Part shown: positions 1 to 9,301 of the stretch, in pieces
Layout of the letters: every line of letters starts with the position of its first letter
How positions within the stretch are numbered: position 1 is the first letter of the stretch
NCBI GenBank assembly: GCA_017307315.1
Contig: JAFKFF010000104.1
Coordinates: forward strand, 1-11,855
Direction: 5' to 3'
From: Alphaproteobacteria bacterium
Lineage (GTDB): Bacteria > Pseudomonadota > Alphaproteobacteria > Micropepsales > Micropepsaceae
DNA: 11,855 bases
Translations under genes and position numbers: made by a program
The notes under the pieces: generated by a model
Database searches by the model: none
What the model saw: the letters and a program-made list of their open reading frames with translations, nothing else
What the model was told of the DNA's origin: nothing

Positions 1-94
1 CTGGCTGCAGACACAGGTCCGGCTGATCGAGCAGATGGGGATCGAGAATTTCGTCCAGCTCCAGACCCGCCCCAATCAGAGCGGCGCGTCCTAG
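1..94 (+). CDS. C-terminal end of an unrecognised protein (partial, cut by left edge)
   Basis: An open frame enters from the left edge (first full codon at base 2) and ends at TAG 92-94, giving about 30 residues that begin WLQTQVRLIEQ and end RPNQSGAS. The amphipathic, charged helix-like composition and normal codon use suggest a true protein C-terminus rather than chance. I do not recognise the family from so short a tail, so no function is given. It runs convergently toward the nuclease gene that ends at 130, leaving only 35 bp between the two stops. I see no strong terminator hairpin in that gap. Confidence 0.5.
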   Translation, partial: WLQTQVRLIEQMGIENFVQLQTRPNQSGAS

Positions 95-129
95 AAAAGC
101 CTTTCGCGCCGTGAGACCGGGCGTTTCGC

Positions 130-924
130 CTAGCTATAGATTCCATTGAGGATCGCCGCCAGCCGAAGGCCGGCGCGCAGCAATTGCTGCTGCACCACCT
201 GCCGTTCGCGCGCCGCATAGTTCCGCGGCAGGCGTGTGGGGCCAAGACGCGGGAACCGCGCGTAGATTTCACGCACCGCCAGCCGGAAACTTTCATTCGC
301 CCAATCCTCGGGCGTGCCGGCGGCGATCTTGGCTTTGTCCTGTGGCGTCACATTCGCCTCGATGCTTGCGGCCACCAGCATCGGATCCTTGCCCAGCGTT
401 TTCACCAGGTCCTGATCCCAGACCCTGTGCAGGCTGGTGCGCCGGCGACCGTCATAGATGACGAGCGCGTTGCCGCCCTTGTCGTACCGGTCGGCGGCAT
501 GCAGCGGCTGATGCAGGTCGCCCACGAAATGGATCAGGAAGCGGAAGGCCTCGAGCCTGGCGGCATGGGAAGAGTGCGGATCGCGCAGCAATCCCATCTC
601 GCGTTCGATCTGGCGCACCACGCAATTGTCGCGGGGACAATCGCGCCGGCGGCTATAGCCCCTGTTTCCCACTTCGATATTGACGAAGTGCCAGCCCGTG
701 GTCTCGGGCCTGTCGGCGCGGATTTCATCGGCCCAATTGGATTGCAGCATCATCAAAGGCGAGGCGTCGCCGCCCAGGAGCTGGGCGATGCGCAGCCGCG
801 CGGCCGGGGTGAGATTGTGGCCGGCGATACGGGCGATGACTTCATGCCCTTCCGGGCCCCAGGCCCAGGCATGGGCCGGCCAAAGCAGGCAAAGCGGCAG
901 AAGGAATCGAAGCCAAAGGCGCAT
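130..924 (-). CDS. Secreted S1/P1-type zinc-dependent nuclease
   Basis: This 264-residue protein matches the S1/P1 nuclease family, trinuclear-zinc phosphodiesterases that degrade single-stranded DNA and RNA outside the cytoplasm. A signal peptide covers residues 1-21 (hydrophobic LLPLCLLW core, then AWA). Cleavage would expose Trp22 as the new N-terminus, which in P1 nuclease is itself a zinc ligand. All nine ligand positions of P1 can be placed with the right spacing: W22, H27, D66, H79, H132, D136, H142, H166 and D170. The second cluster sits in IHFVGDLHQPLH and LHRVWD. Two cysteines (C96 and C101) in the loop after WHFVNIE could form a disulfide. The length is normal for bacterial members. 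The ATG at 924 is preceded by only a weak AAGG very close to the start, but the signal peptide supports it. The gene is divergent from the M23 peptidase. The likely role is nucleic-acid scavenging in the periplasm or outside the cell (inference). Confidence 0.93.
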   Translation of the reverse strand: MRLWLRFLLPLCLLWPAHAWAWGPEGHEVIARIAGHNLTPAARLRIAQLLGGDASPLMMLQSNWADEIRADRPETTGWHFVNIEVGNRGYSRRRDCPRDNCVVRQIEREMGLLRDPHSSHAARLEAFRFLIHFVGDLHQPLHAADRYDKGGNALVIYDGRRRTSLHRVWDQDLVKTLGKDPMLVAASIEANVTPQDKAKIAAGTPEDWANESFRLAVREIYARFPRLGPTRLPRNYAARERQVVQQQLLRAGLRLAAILNGIYS

Positions 925-939
925 GGCCTTGCTTTAGCA

Positions 940-973
940 GGGCGGGCCGGGCTGCGTCTCGCCTGGCCTGCCC
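940..973. repeat. Inverted repeat in the divergent nuclease/M23 control region
   Basis: Arms GGGCGGGCC (940-948) and GGCCTGCCC (965-973) pair over 9 bp with one G-U, around a 16-base loop. It lies 16 bp upstream of the nuclease start, so it may fold in the nuclease leader or be an operator. GC-rich DNA produces such repeats by chance, so confidence in a function is low. Confidence 0.3.
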
Positions 974-1016
974 GCAGAATCGTGCAGGTGGAACAGCCTC
1001 TTGCCGGGAAAATCGC

Positions 1017-1046
1017 TTGACGGCTCCGGCGGCGTTGGGGCTTATT
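1017..1046 (+). promoter_or_regulatory. Possible promoter for the M23 peptidase
   Basis: TTGACG at 1017-1022 is a good -35 match (five of six to TTGACA). A poor -10, CTTATT at 1041-1046, follows after 18 bases. It is correctly oriented and about 85 bp ahead of the chosen start at 1132. Strong TTGAC -35 with a degenerate -10 is common in alphaproteobacteria. No nuclease promoter could be picked out on the other strand in this 207-bp divergent gap (925-1131). Confidence 0.3.
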
Positions 1047-1131
1047 GACCCCGTCGCGCGTCGGGGGATCTCGCGGTGGATTGGGCTGGGCCCGGCGCTT
1101 TGCCGCCGTTGCCGCACATCACAGGACCGAA

Positions 1132-2718
1132 ATGACTGGTGGAAACGGCGCGCGGCGCTCCCGGCTGATTCTGAATGACATGCGGCGCGTCGGCGTCGCC
1201 TTGAGTACCACCGACGGACGCTGGACGCTGGTTTCCGCTTCGCTTTCGCTTCTGGTTGCAGGCTCCGTCACCTTGATGGCCATCGGCACCCTGCCCGTTT
1301 CCGGCCCGCTGGTCGGCAAACCCAGTCGCACCCCCGTCGCTTACGAGCTTTTCATGAAATTGGTGCGCGCGGGCGGTGCCGATCAATTCGCGGCCTTCCT
1401 GCCGCAAAAGGGACAGACCGCCACCGGCAACGAAGACCAGGACAATGCCGGTCCCGGCGAGGAGACCCGCACCGTCGCGCTGGACAAGGGCGACACGCTG
1501 GCCGGCGCGCTAGAGGATCAAGGCATTTCCGCGAGCGATGCCGCCGCCGCCATTGCCGCGATGGGCAAGGCGTTCAACCCGCACACGCTCAAGCCGGGCA
1601 TGACCATCGACCTCACCTATGCGGTGGCGCCCGATGCCGCGAAAAACAATTCGGGAAAGACCGCCGTGGTGATGGTCAACAAGAAGCCGGTGACGGTGCC
1701 GGTTTCCGAAGACAGCGACGCCGACGCCACGCCCACCACATCTCAGGCGATCTCGCGCCTTCTGTCGCTGCATTTTTCGCCGTCCATCGAGCAGGACATC
1801 ACCATTACGCGGACGACGGATGGCGGCTTCACCGCCGACATCGCCAAGGTGCAGCTGGAAGTCCACCGCCACCGTGCCGGCGCCACCATCGATTCCAGCC
1901 TTTATCTCGCCGGCATGCAGGCCGGCATTCCCGCCGACATCGTGATCGAGATGATCCGGATGTTCTCCTACAAGGTGGACTTCCAGCGCGACCTGCATTC
2001 CGGCGACAGTTTCGAAGTCTATTACGATTATTATTACACGCCGGACGGACAACCGGCGAAAACCGGCAATATCAATTACGCGCGCATGCGACTGGACGGA
2101 AAGGACATCACGCTCTACCGCTACCAGACCGATCCCGACCAGCCCGCCGATTATTTCGACGCCAAGGGCCAATCCGCCAAGGGCCTCTTGATGAAGACGC
2201 CGGTGGACGGCGCGCGAATTTCGTCCGGCTTCGGCTCGCGCTTCCATCCCGTGCTGGGCTACACGCGGATGCACAAGGGCGTGGATTTCGCGGTTCCCCG
2301 CGGCACGCCCGTGATGGCGGCCGGTGCCGGCCAGATCTCCTTCATGGGCACGGCGCGAGGCTATGGCAATTTCGTCATGATCAACCATGGCAATGGCTAC
2401 ACCACGGCTTACGGACACCTCTCCCGCTTCGCGCCGGGCATGCGGCGCGGCGGCCGGGTGCGCCAGGGCCAGGTCTTCGCCTTCAGCGGCATGACCGGAT
2501 TGGCGACGGGCCCCCACCTTCATTACGAGATCCGGATCAACAACAAGCAGGTCAATCCGCTCACCGTGAAGATCGCGGAGGGCCGCACGCTTTCCGGCAA
2601 GGAATTGCGCGCGTTCCTCGACCACCGTCTCAAGACCGATGCGATCATCGCCGGCCTGCCGCTGGAGACCAAGGTCGCCGATATCTCCACCGACCTCCGC
2701 CAGGCCAAGGCGAAATGA
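1132..2718 (+). CDS. Membrane-anchored M23 (LytM-type) peptidoglycan endopeptidase
   Basis: M23 metallopeptidases cut peptide cross-links in peptidoglycan. The start is the ATG at 1132, because AGGA lies 5 bases upstream. The frame is open back to a TTG at 1045, but that region has no binding site. The product is 528 residues. A short basic cytoplasmic tail is followed by one transmembrane segment (about 31-54), then a LysM/OapA-like region (about 113-163, KGDTLAGALEDQG and LKPGM). A middle domain of the MepM/Csd3 type follows (about 260-350, including VDFQRDLHSGDSFEVYYDYYY). The catalytic domain (about 364-475) carries zinc ligands H381 and D385 (HKGVD) and H464 (HLH), with catalytic H429 (YGH) and H462, so it should be active rather than a LytM activator. 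It is convergent with clpB. The likely site of action is the periplasm, during wall growth or division. Confidence 0.92.
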   Translation: MTGGNGARRSRLILNDMRRVGVALSTTDGRWTLVSASLSLLVAGSVTLMAIGTLPVSGPLVGKPSRTPVAYELFMKLVRAGGADQFAAFLPQKGQTATGNEDQDNAGPGEETRTVALDKGDTLAGALEDQGISASDAAAAIAAMGKAFNPHTLKPGMTIDLTYAVAPDAAKNNSGKTAVVMVNKKPVTVPVSEDSDADATPTTSQAISRLLSLHFSPSIEQDITITRTTDGGFTADIAKVQLEVHRHRAGATIDSSLYLAGMQAGIPADIVIEMIRMFSYKVDFQRDLHSGDSFEVYYDYYYTPDGQPAKTGNINYARMRLDGKDITLYRYQTDPDQPADYFDAKGQSAKGLLMKTPVDGARISSGFGSRFHPVLGYTRMHKGVDFAVPRGTPVMAAGAGQISFMGTARGYGNFVMINHGNGYTTAYGHLSRFAPGMRRGGRVRQGQVFAFSGMTGLATGPHLHYEIRINNKQVNPLTVKIAEGRTLSGKELRAFLDHRLKTDAIIAGLPLETKVADISTDLRQAKAK

Positions 2719-2740
2719 CCCGCATTTGGCGGGCATTTCG
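2711..2740. terminator. Bidirectional hairpin between M23 peptidase and clpB
   Basis: Arms CGAAATGACCCGC (2711-2723) and GCGGGCATTTCG (2729-2740) pair over 12 bp with one bulged A, around a 5-base loop ATTTG. The hairpin contains the stop codon of the M23 gene (TGA 2716-2718) and lies 16 bp beyond the clpB stop. That places it exactly where a shared terminator of convergent genes is expected. No T-tract follows on either strand, so it is not a textbook intrinsic terminator. It may act with Rho or protect both 3' ends. Confidence 0.55.
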
Positions 2741-2756
2741 TTCCTGGCGAGATCGG

Positions 2757-5381
<2,625 letters not shown>

Positions 5382-5391
5382 GCTACCTCCC

Positions 5392-5415
5392 GCCTGCCCC
5401 AGCTTGGGCACAGGC
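5392..5415 (-). promoter_or_regulatory. Hairpin next to the clpB ribosome binding site
   Basis: In the clpB leader, GCCTG (5415-5411) pairs with CAGGC (5396-5392) and an inner CCC pairs with GGG, around a loop read from 5405-5401. The 3' arm ends one base before the Shine-Dalgarno GGAGGT (5390-5385). The structure could affect ribosome access, or do nothing. Position is the main support. Confidence 0.35.
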
Positions 5416-5453
5416 CATCAAGATACGGCCTCAAGCGAGCACCGTTCCAGTCG

Positions 5454-5486
5454 CATATGGGAAGGTGGAACCTGCGCGGCAAGGGG
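5454..5486 (-). promoter_or_regulatory. Heat-shock (RpoH/sigma-32) promoter candidate for clpB
   Basis: On the minus strand, CCCCTTGCC (5486-5478) is followed after 16 bases by CCCATATG (5461-5454). This resembles the sigma-32 consensus, CCCTTGAA-like -35 and CCCATNT-like -10. The spacing from CTTG to CCCATAT is 18 bases, near the 17-18 typical of alphaproteobacterial RpoH sites. Transcription would begin near 5448, giving a leader of about 65 bases before the clpB ATG. clpB is a classic RpoH target, so motif and gene agree. Confidence 0.6.
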
Positions 5487-5508
5487 ACGCGCGTCTTGGC
5501 CGGGACTT

Positions 5509-5545
5509 TCTTCCCCCGTAAGGCAAAGCCGTTAACGGGGGAAGA
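5509..5545 (-). terminator. Long hairpin after DUF4167 (terminator or 3'-end stabiliser)
   Basis: Arms TCTTCCCCCGT (5509-5519) and ACGGGGGAAGA (5535-5545) are perfectly complementary over 11 bp. The 15-base loop contains a nested GGC-AAA-GCC. It begins 16 bp after the DUF4167 stop and ends just before the proposed clpB promoter, so it would separate the two transcription units. No T-run follows on the minus strand, so classic intrinsic termination is not assured. Confidence 0.55.
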
Positions 5546-5560
5546 CAGATGGGGGCAAAA

Positions 5561-5989
5561 CTAACTCGCTTCGGCGTCCTCGCCTTCTTCTTCTTCGACG
5601 CTGTTTTCCGCCAGGGAGAAGGACGGCGCGTTGGCTTGCGGCGCTGGGACGGCTGGCTGTTCCCCGGCCTGGCGGCTCGCATTCTGCGCCGCTTGCTGTG
5701 CCTGATATTGGGCCTGCTGGGCCTGTTGCGCCGCCATGATGCGGAAATAATGTTCGGCGTGCTGGAGGTAATTCTCCGCCATCACGCGGTCGCCGCCGGA
5801 ATTGGCATCGCGCGCCAGTTGAAGATACTTCTCGTACACATGGCTGGCGGAGCCGCGGATCTTGACCTCGGGTCCGGAGGAATCGAACGTGCGGTTGGGA
5901 TTGAAACCGCCGCCACCGCCGCCATTGTTATGGCCGCCGCCGCCATTGTTGTGCTGCGGCCTGCGGCCGCCTCTGCGTGAGCGCTTCAT
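5561..5989 (-). CDS. DUF4167 domain protein, Gly/Asn/Arg-rich N-terminus
   Basis: This 142-residue protein belongs to DUF4167, an alphaproteobacterial family of unknown function. The conserved core is at about 33-86: RTFDSSGPEVKIRG, then VYEKYLQLARDA, then SGGDRVMAENYLQHAEHYFRI. The N-terminus is strongly basic (MKRSRRGGRR) and is followed by two HNN-plus-glycine runs (20-29). The centre is a glutamine-rich helix (AQQAQQAQYQAQQAAQ), and the tail is acidic (EEEEGEDAE). Members are often longer; this one has a short tail. The ATG at 5989 has AAAGGGG four bases upstream. The RGG-like arginine/glycine head suggests nucleic-acid or ribosome binding, and the position after prfA-prmC hints at a translation-related role. 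Both are inferences, not known functions. Low-complexity segments make it likely to be partly disordered. No signal peptide or membrane segment is present. Confidence 0.9.
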   Translation of the reverse strand: MKRSRRGGRRPQHNNGGGGHNNGGGGGGFNPNRTFDSSGPEVKIRGSASHVYEKYLQLARDANSGGDRVMAENYLQHAEHYFRIMAAQQAQQAQYQAQQAAQNASRQAGEQPAVPAPQANAPSFSLAENSVEEEEGEDAEAS

Positions 5990-6196
5990 TGAACCCCTTT
6001 AACTGCCTGATCGATTTCCTGGCCGCATGCAGCACTTCTGCCGGTTCGGCGGCTCGTCCTGTTCGCGCTTTGAGTCCCCTGGCCCGGCGTCACGCCATCG
6101 GTGCGCCACCTCGCCATCCGCCTTCGGCGGCCGCGAGGGGAATCTCTCGATCCCTTCACAGCCGAACCTAATCATGGCAAGGCCCCTTTCCAAGCC
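5990..6196 (-). promoter_or_regulatory. Possible structured leader upstream of DUF4167
   Basis: The 207-bp gap between prmC and DUF4167 holds four short perfect or near-perfect hairpins. They are GGGATC-GAGA-GATTCCC (6154-6138, a GNRA tetraloop with one bulge), CCGCC-GAA-GGCGG (6130-6118), a GGCG/CGCC stem (6096-6086) and GCCG/CGGC (6050-6040). A weak promoter-like pair, TTGGAA (6193-6188) and TAGGTT (6170-6165) with a 17-base spacer, would start transcription just ahead of the first hairpin. It matches no riboswitch class I can recognise. Hairpins form easily in GC-rich DNA, so a functional RNA is only a hypothesis. Confidence 0.35.
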
Positions 6197-7051
6197 CTAA
6201 TTTGGCTTTTTCAGCACCAAAACCCGGGAAATTCCGGCCAAATCGGGCACGATTTGCCGGACCTGAAGCCCTTGGAAAAGCGATTTAACCCTTTGCGTCT
6301 GGCCTTCCCCGAGTTCCAGCAGGGCGGTCCCACCGGGACAGAGGAGGTCGGGCAAAAGCGAGGACAGGTTGCGGTAGGCATCCAGCCCATCCGGCCCGCC
6401 ATCGAGGGCGGCGCGCGGCTCATACAACCGGATCTCGGGTTCCAGGCCGTCAATATCGGCGGTGGGAATATAGGGCGGATTGGACACCACCAGATCGAAA
6501 GGGCCCGAAGCCGTGTTCCAATCTTCGGCAGCGATCTCGCCGCGCGCAGCAAGGCCGTGGCTTTCCAGATTGGCCCTCGCAAAGGTCAACGCCTGTCCGG
6601 AGCGCTCGAACCCGATGCCACGGGCGCCGGGCAATTCCTTCAACAAGGCAACCAGAATGGCGCCTGATCCGGTTCCCAGATCGGCGATCCGAAGCGCTGC
6701 GTGCCGATCCGCAAACAATGCGATAGCGGCTTCGACCAAGGTTTCCGTGTCCGGGCGCGGTACCAGCACGCCCGGCCCTACCGCGAAATCCAGGCTCCAG
6801 AATTCCTTGCGACCGGTGATGTAAGCGATGGGCTCGCGCGCCAGGCGGCGGGCGAGCAGAGATGCAAATTGCGACGCCTCATCCGCCGTCGGTGGGCGGC
6901 CGGCGGCGATCAGTTCGTCCCGGGTGACGTTCATGGCATGGGCCAGAAGGATCCGCGCATCCAGCCGGGCGCCGGGCACGCCTGCCGCACTCAAGCGTGC
7001 GGCGGCATCATGCAGCAGATCGCGGATTTGGGGGCCGGAAACCGCGCTCAA
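6197..7051 (-). CDS. prmC: Release factor glutamine N5-methyltransferase PrmC (HemK)
   Basis: PrmC uses S-adenosylmethionine to methylate the GGQ glutamine of release factors, which speeds peptide release. The protein has an N-terminal helical release-factor-binding domain (about 1-85, with [12 protein letters not shown] at its end) and a Rossmann methyltransferase domain. That domain shows VLVPRPDTE (about 95-103), the SAM loop DLGTGSG (124-130), E149 in the ribose-binding acidic position, and the catalytic NPPY (191-194), which contacts the target glutamine. The frame is open far upstream into prfA, but homology begins at [12 protein letters not shown], so I place the start at TTG 7051. There the TTG overlaps the prfA stop as TTGA, giving 284 residues, normal for PrmC. 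Its position directly after prfA, its substrate gene, is a common pairing, and translation is probably coupled. The rare TTG may hold expression low. Confidence 0.93.
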   Translation of the reverse strand: MSAVSGPQIRDLLHDAAARLSAAGVPGARLDARILLAHAMNVTRDELIAAGRPPTADEASQFASLLARRLAREPIAYITGRKEFWSLDFAVGPGVLVPRPDTETLVEAAIALFADRHAALRIADLGTGSGAILVALLKELPGARGIGFERSGQALTFARANLESHGLAARGEIAAEDWNTASGPFDLVVSNPPYIPTADIDGLEPEIRLYEPRAALDGGPDGLDAYRNLSSLLPDLLCPGGTALLELGEGQTQRVKSLFQGLQVRQIVPDLAGISRVLVLKKPN

Positions 7052-8130
7052 TTGTCCGCCGCCTCGAATGCGGCGAGCCGGTCGGCCTGGTCCTGCGCCA
7101 CCAGGGCGTCGATCACATCCGACAATTCGTCGCCGGTGATGATGCGGTCGAGCTTGTAGAGCGTGAGATTGATACGATGGTCGGTGACCCGCCCTTGCGG
7201 AAAATTGTAGGTGCGGATGCGTTCCGACCGGTCGCCCGATCCCACCATGCTCTTGCGCTCTGCGGCCCGCGCGCCATCGATCTTCTGCCGCTCCATGTCG
7301 TAAAGCTTGGCCTTGAGCAGCTTCATGGCATGGGCCTTGTTCTTGTGCTGCGATTTTTCGGTCTGCTGCGCCACCGCGATACCGGTCGGCAGATGGGTGA
7401 TGCGGACCGCGCTTTCGGTCTTGTTGACATGCTGGCCGCCGGCGCCCTGGGCGCGAAAGACGTCGATGCGCAGATCCTTGTCGTTGATCACGATATCGAC
7501 GTCCTCGGCTTCCGGCAGCACCGCCACGGTGGCCGCCGAGGTGTGAATGCGTCCTTGCGCTTCCGTCACGGGCACGCGCTGAACCCGGTGGACGCCGCTC
7601 TCGAATTTGAGCTTGGCGAAGGCGCCGCGGCCATTGACCTCGAGCGTCGCATCCTTGATCCCGCCCAGGTCGCTTTCGGCGACGTCCATGACCTCGGTGC
7701 GCCAGCCCTGCAAGCTGCAATAGCGCTGATACATGCCGAGCAGATCGGCGGCGAAGAGCGCCGCTTCATCCCCGCCCGTTCCGGCGCGGATTTCCACGAT
7801 CGCGGACGAGGAATCCGCCGCGTCCCGGGGCAGAAGCTGGATCTTCAGGTCCCGGTCCAGGATTTCGAGCCTCTCCTTCAATTCGGCGCGCTCTTCCTCC
7901 GCCAGCGTTCGCATTTCGCCATCGCTGGACGGATCGGCGATCAGCGCGTCCGCATCCGCGATCTGCTTCTGGGCATCGCGATAGGCGCGCGCGGTCTCGA
8001 TCACCGGCGCCAGTTCGGCATGCTCGCGCGACAGCTTGACGAAGGCCGGGCCGGACGCGCCGGACGCCATCTCGCTTTCGATCGCGGCGAAGCGGTCGAG
8101 CAACCGCTCCAGTTTGGCGGCGGGTATCAT
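7048..8130 (-). CDS. prfA: Peptide chain release factor 1
   Basis: RF1 recognises UAA and UAG in the ribosomal A site and triggers release of the finished protein. The 360 residues match the family length. The stop-codon-reading tripeptide is P187-V188-T189 (RF1-type PxT, not the SPF of RF2), followed by [18 protein letters not shown]. The catalytic loop [18 protein letters not shown] carries G231-G232-Q233, and Q233 is the residue methylated by the PrmC encoded next door. The N-terminal helical domain (1-100) and the C-terminal [17 protein letters not shown] are also typical. The ATG at 8130 lies 9 bp after the ispG stop and lacks a clear Shine-Dalgarno sequence, so initiation probably depends on ribosomes finishing ispG. 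Confidence 0.97.
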   Translation of the reverse strand: MIPAAKLERLLDRFAAIESEMASGASGPAFVKLSREHAELAPVIETARAYRDAQKQIADADALIADPSSDGEMRTLAEEERAELKERLEILDRDLKIQLLPRDAADSSSAIVEIRAGTGGDEAALFAADLLGMYQRYCSLQGWRTEVMDVAESDLGGIKDATLEVNGRGAFAKLKFESGVHRVQRVPVTEAQGRIHTSAATVAVLPEAEDVDIVINDKDLRIDVFRAQGAGGQHVNKTESAVRITHLPTGIAVAQQTEKSQHKNKAHAMKLLKAKLYDMERQKIDGARAAERKSMVGSGDRSERIRTYNFPQGRVTDHRINLTLYKLDRIITGDELSDVIDALVAQDQADRLAAFEAADN

Positions 8131-8139
8131 GAAGCCACG

Positions 8140-9279
8140 CTACTGGGCGGCTTCGAGCGGCTCAGGCGTCCCGTTGCGCTGCGCTTCGATCTCGGCGGCC
8201 TTCTTCTCGCAAAGCTCGACGATGTGATCGACCAGATTCTGGTTGTCGAGCCGGTAGCTGGGCGTGCCGTTGAGATAGATCTGGCCATGGCCCTTGCCGG
8301 CGCCGCCGCCGGTGAAACCCAGATCGGTCTCCCGCGCCTCGCCGGGGCCGTTGACGACGCAGCCGATGATCGACAAGGACATGGGCGTTGAGATGTGCTT
8401 GAGCCGGTCTTCCAGGGTCTTGACCGTCTCGATGACGTTGAAGCCCTGGCGCGCGCAACTGGGGCAGGAAATGATGTTGACGCCGCGGTGGCGCAAATTG
8501 AGCGACTTCAGGATGTCGAAGCCGACGCGCACCTCCTCCACCGGATCGGCCGACAGCGAGACCCGGATGGTGTCGCCGATGCCGCTCCAGAGCAGCATGC
8601 CCATGCCGATGGAGGATTTCACCGTGCCGGAAATCATGCCGCCGGCCTCGGTGATGCCCAGATGGATGGGGCAATCGATCGCTTCCGACAAGGCCTGATA
8701 GGCGGCCACCGCCAGGAAGGGGTCGGAGGCCTTCACCGAAACCTTGTATTCGCGGAAGTCGAGATCATCGAGAATCTTGGCGTGGTTGAGAGCGCTTTCC
8801 ACCATCGCTTCGGGGCACGGCTCGCCATAGCGTTCCAGAAGCTCCGGCTCCAGCGAACCGGCATTGACGCCGATGCGCATGGAACAGCCATGGTCCTTGG
8901 CCGCCTGCACCACTTCGCGCACCCGTTGGGCGTTGCCGATATTGCCGGGGTTGATCCGCAGGCAGGCCGCGCCGTTCACCGCCGCCTCGATGGCGCGCTT
9001 GTAGTGGAAATGGATATCGGCCACGACGGGAATGGCGGCGGCCTTGGTGATCGCCTTCATCGCCTTGGTGGCGTCCTCGTCCGGACAGGAGACGCGCACG
9101 ATGTCGGCGCCGGCATCTTCGATCCGCCGGATTTGGTCGATGGTGGCGCGCGCATCGCCGGTGATGGTGTTGGTCATGGTCTGCACCGTGATCGGCGCGT
9201 CGCCGCCCACGGGCACCTTGCCCACCATGATCTGGCGCGATTTGCGCCGGTGAATGTCGCGATATGCCCGAACGCTCAT
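8140..9279 (-). CDS. ispG: 4-hydroxy-3-methylbut-2-enyl diphosphate synthase (flavodoxin/ferredoxin type)
   Basis: IspG (GcpE) converts 2-C-methyl-D-erythritol 2,4-cyclodiphosphate to HMBPP, the penultimate step of the MEP isoprenoid pathway, using a [4Fe-4S] cluster. The cluster ligands are visible: C272 and C275 in CPSCARQGF, and C307 and E314 in GCVVNGPGE. The TIM-barrel part shows [23 protein letters not shown] and LRINPGNIG. The frame extends upstream into the rodZ-like gene, but the true start is ATG 9279: AAGGA lies seven bases upstream and [20 protein letters not shown] is the expected beginning. The product has 379 residues, close to other bacterial enzymes and without the large insertion seen in plants. 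The gene follows the rodZ-like gene by 22 bp, the same rodZ-ispG order as in E. coli. Confidence 0.96.
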   Translation of the reverse strand: MSVRAYRDIHRRKSRQIMVGKVPVGGDAPITVQTMTNTITGDARATIDQIRRIEDAGADIVRVSCPDEDATKAMKAITKAAAIPVVADIHFHYKRAIEAAVNGAACLRINPGNIGNAQRVREVVQAAKDHGCSMRIGVNAGSLEPELLERYGEPCPEAMVESALNHAKILDDLDFREYKVSVKASDPFLAVAAYQALSEAIDCPIHLGITEAGGMISGTVKSSIGMGMLLWSGIGDTIRVSLSADPVEEVRVGFDILKSLNLRHRGVNIISCPSCARQGFNVIETVKTLEDRLKHISTPMSLSIIGCVVNGPGEARETDLGFTGGGAGKGHGQIYLNGTPSYRLDNQNLVDHIVELCEKKAAEIEAQRNGTPEPLEAAQ

Positions 9280-9301
9280 GTTCCGTCCTTCTGCCGCCGC
9301 C

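Noticed and set aside
95..129. Possible terminator between the left-edge gene and the nuclease
   Set aside because: Only a 4-bp stem (GGCG-TTT-CGCC) could be found, without a T-tract, too weak to call.
7052..7720. Upstream extension of the prmC frame into prfA
   Set aside because: These 223 codons overlap prfA in another frame, are low-complexity Arg/Gly-rich, and PrmC homology starts only at 7051.
6997..8391. A 464-codon plus-strand frame opposite prfA and the end of ispG
   Set aside because: It is an antisense shadow. The minus strand encodes complete RF1 with GGQ and the IspG C-terminus, and no motif or ribosome binding site supports the plus frame.
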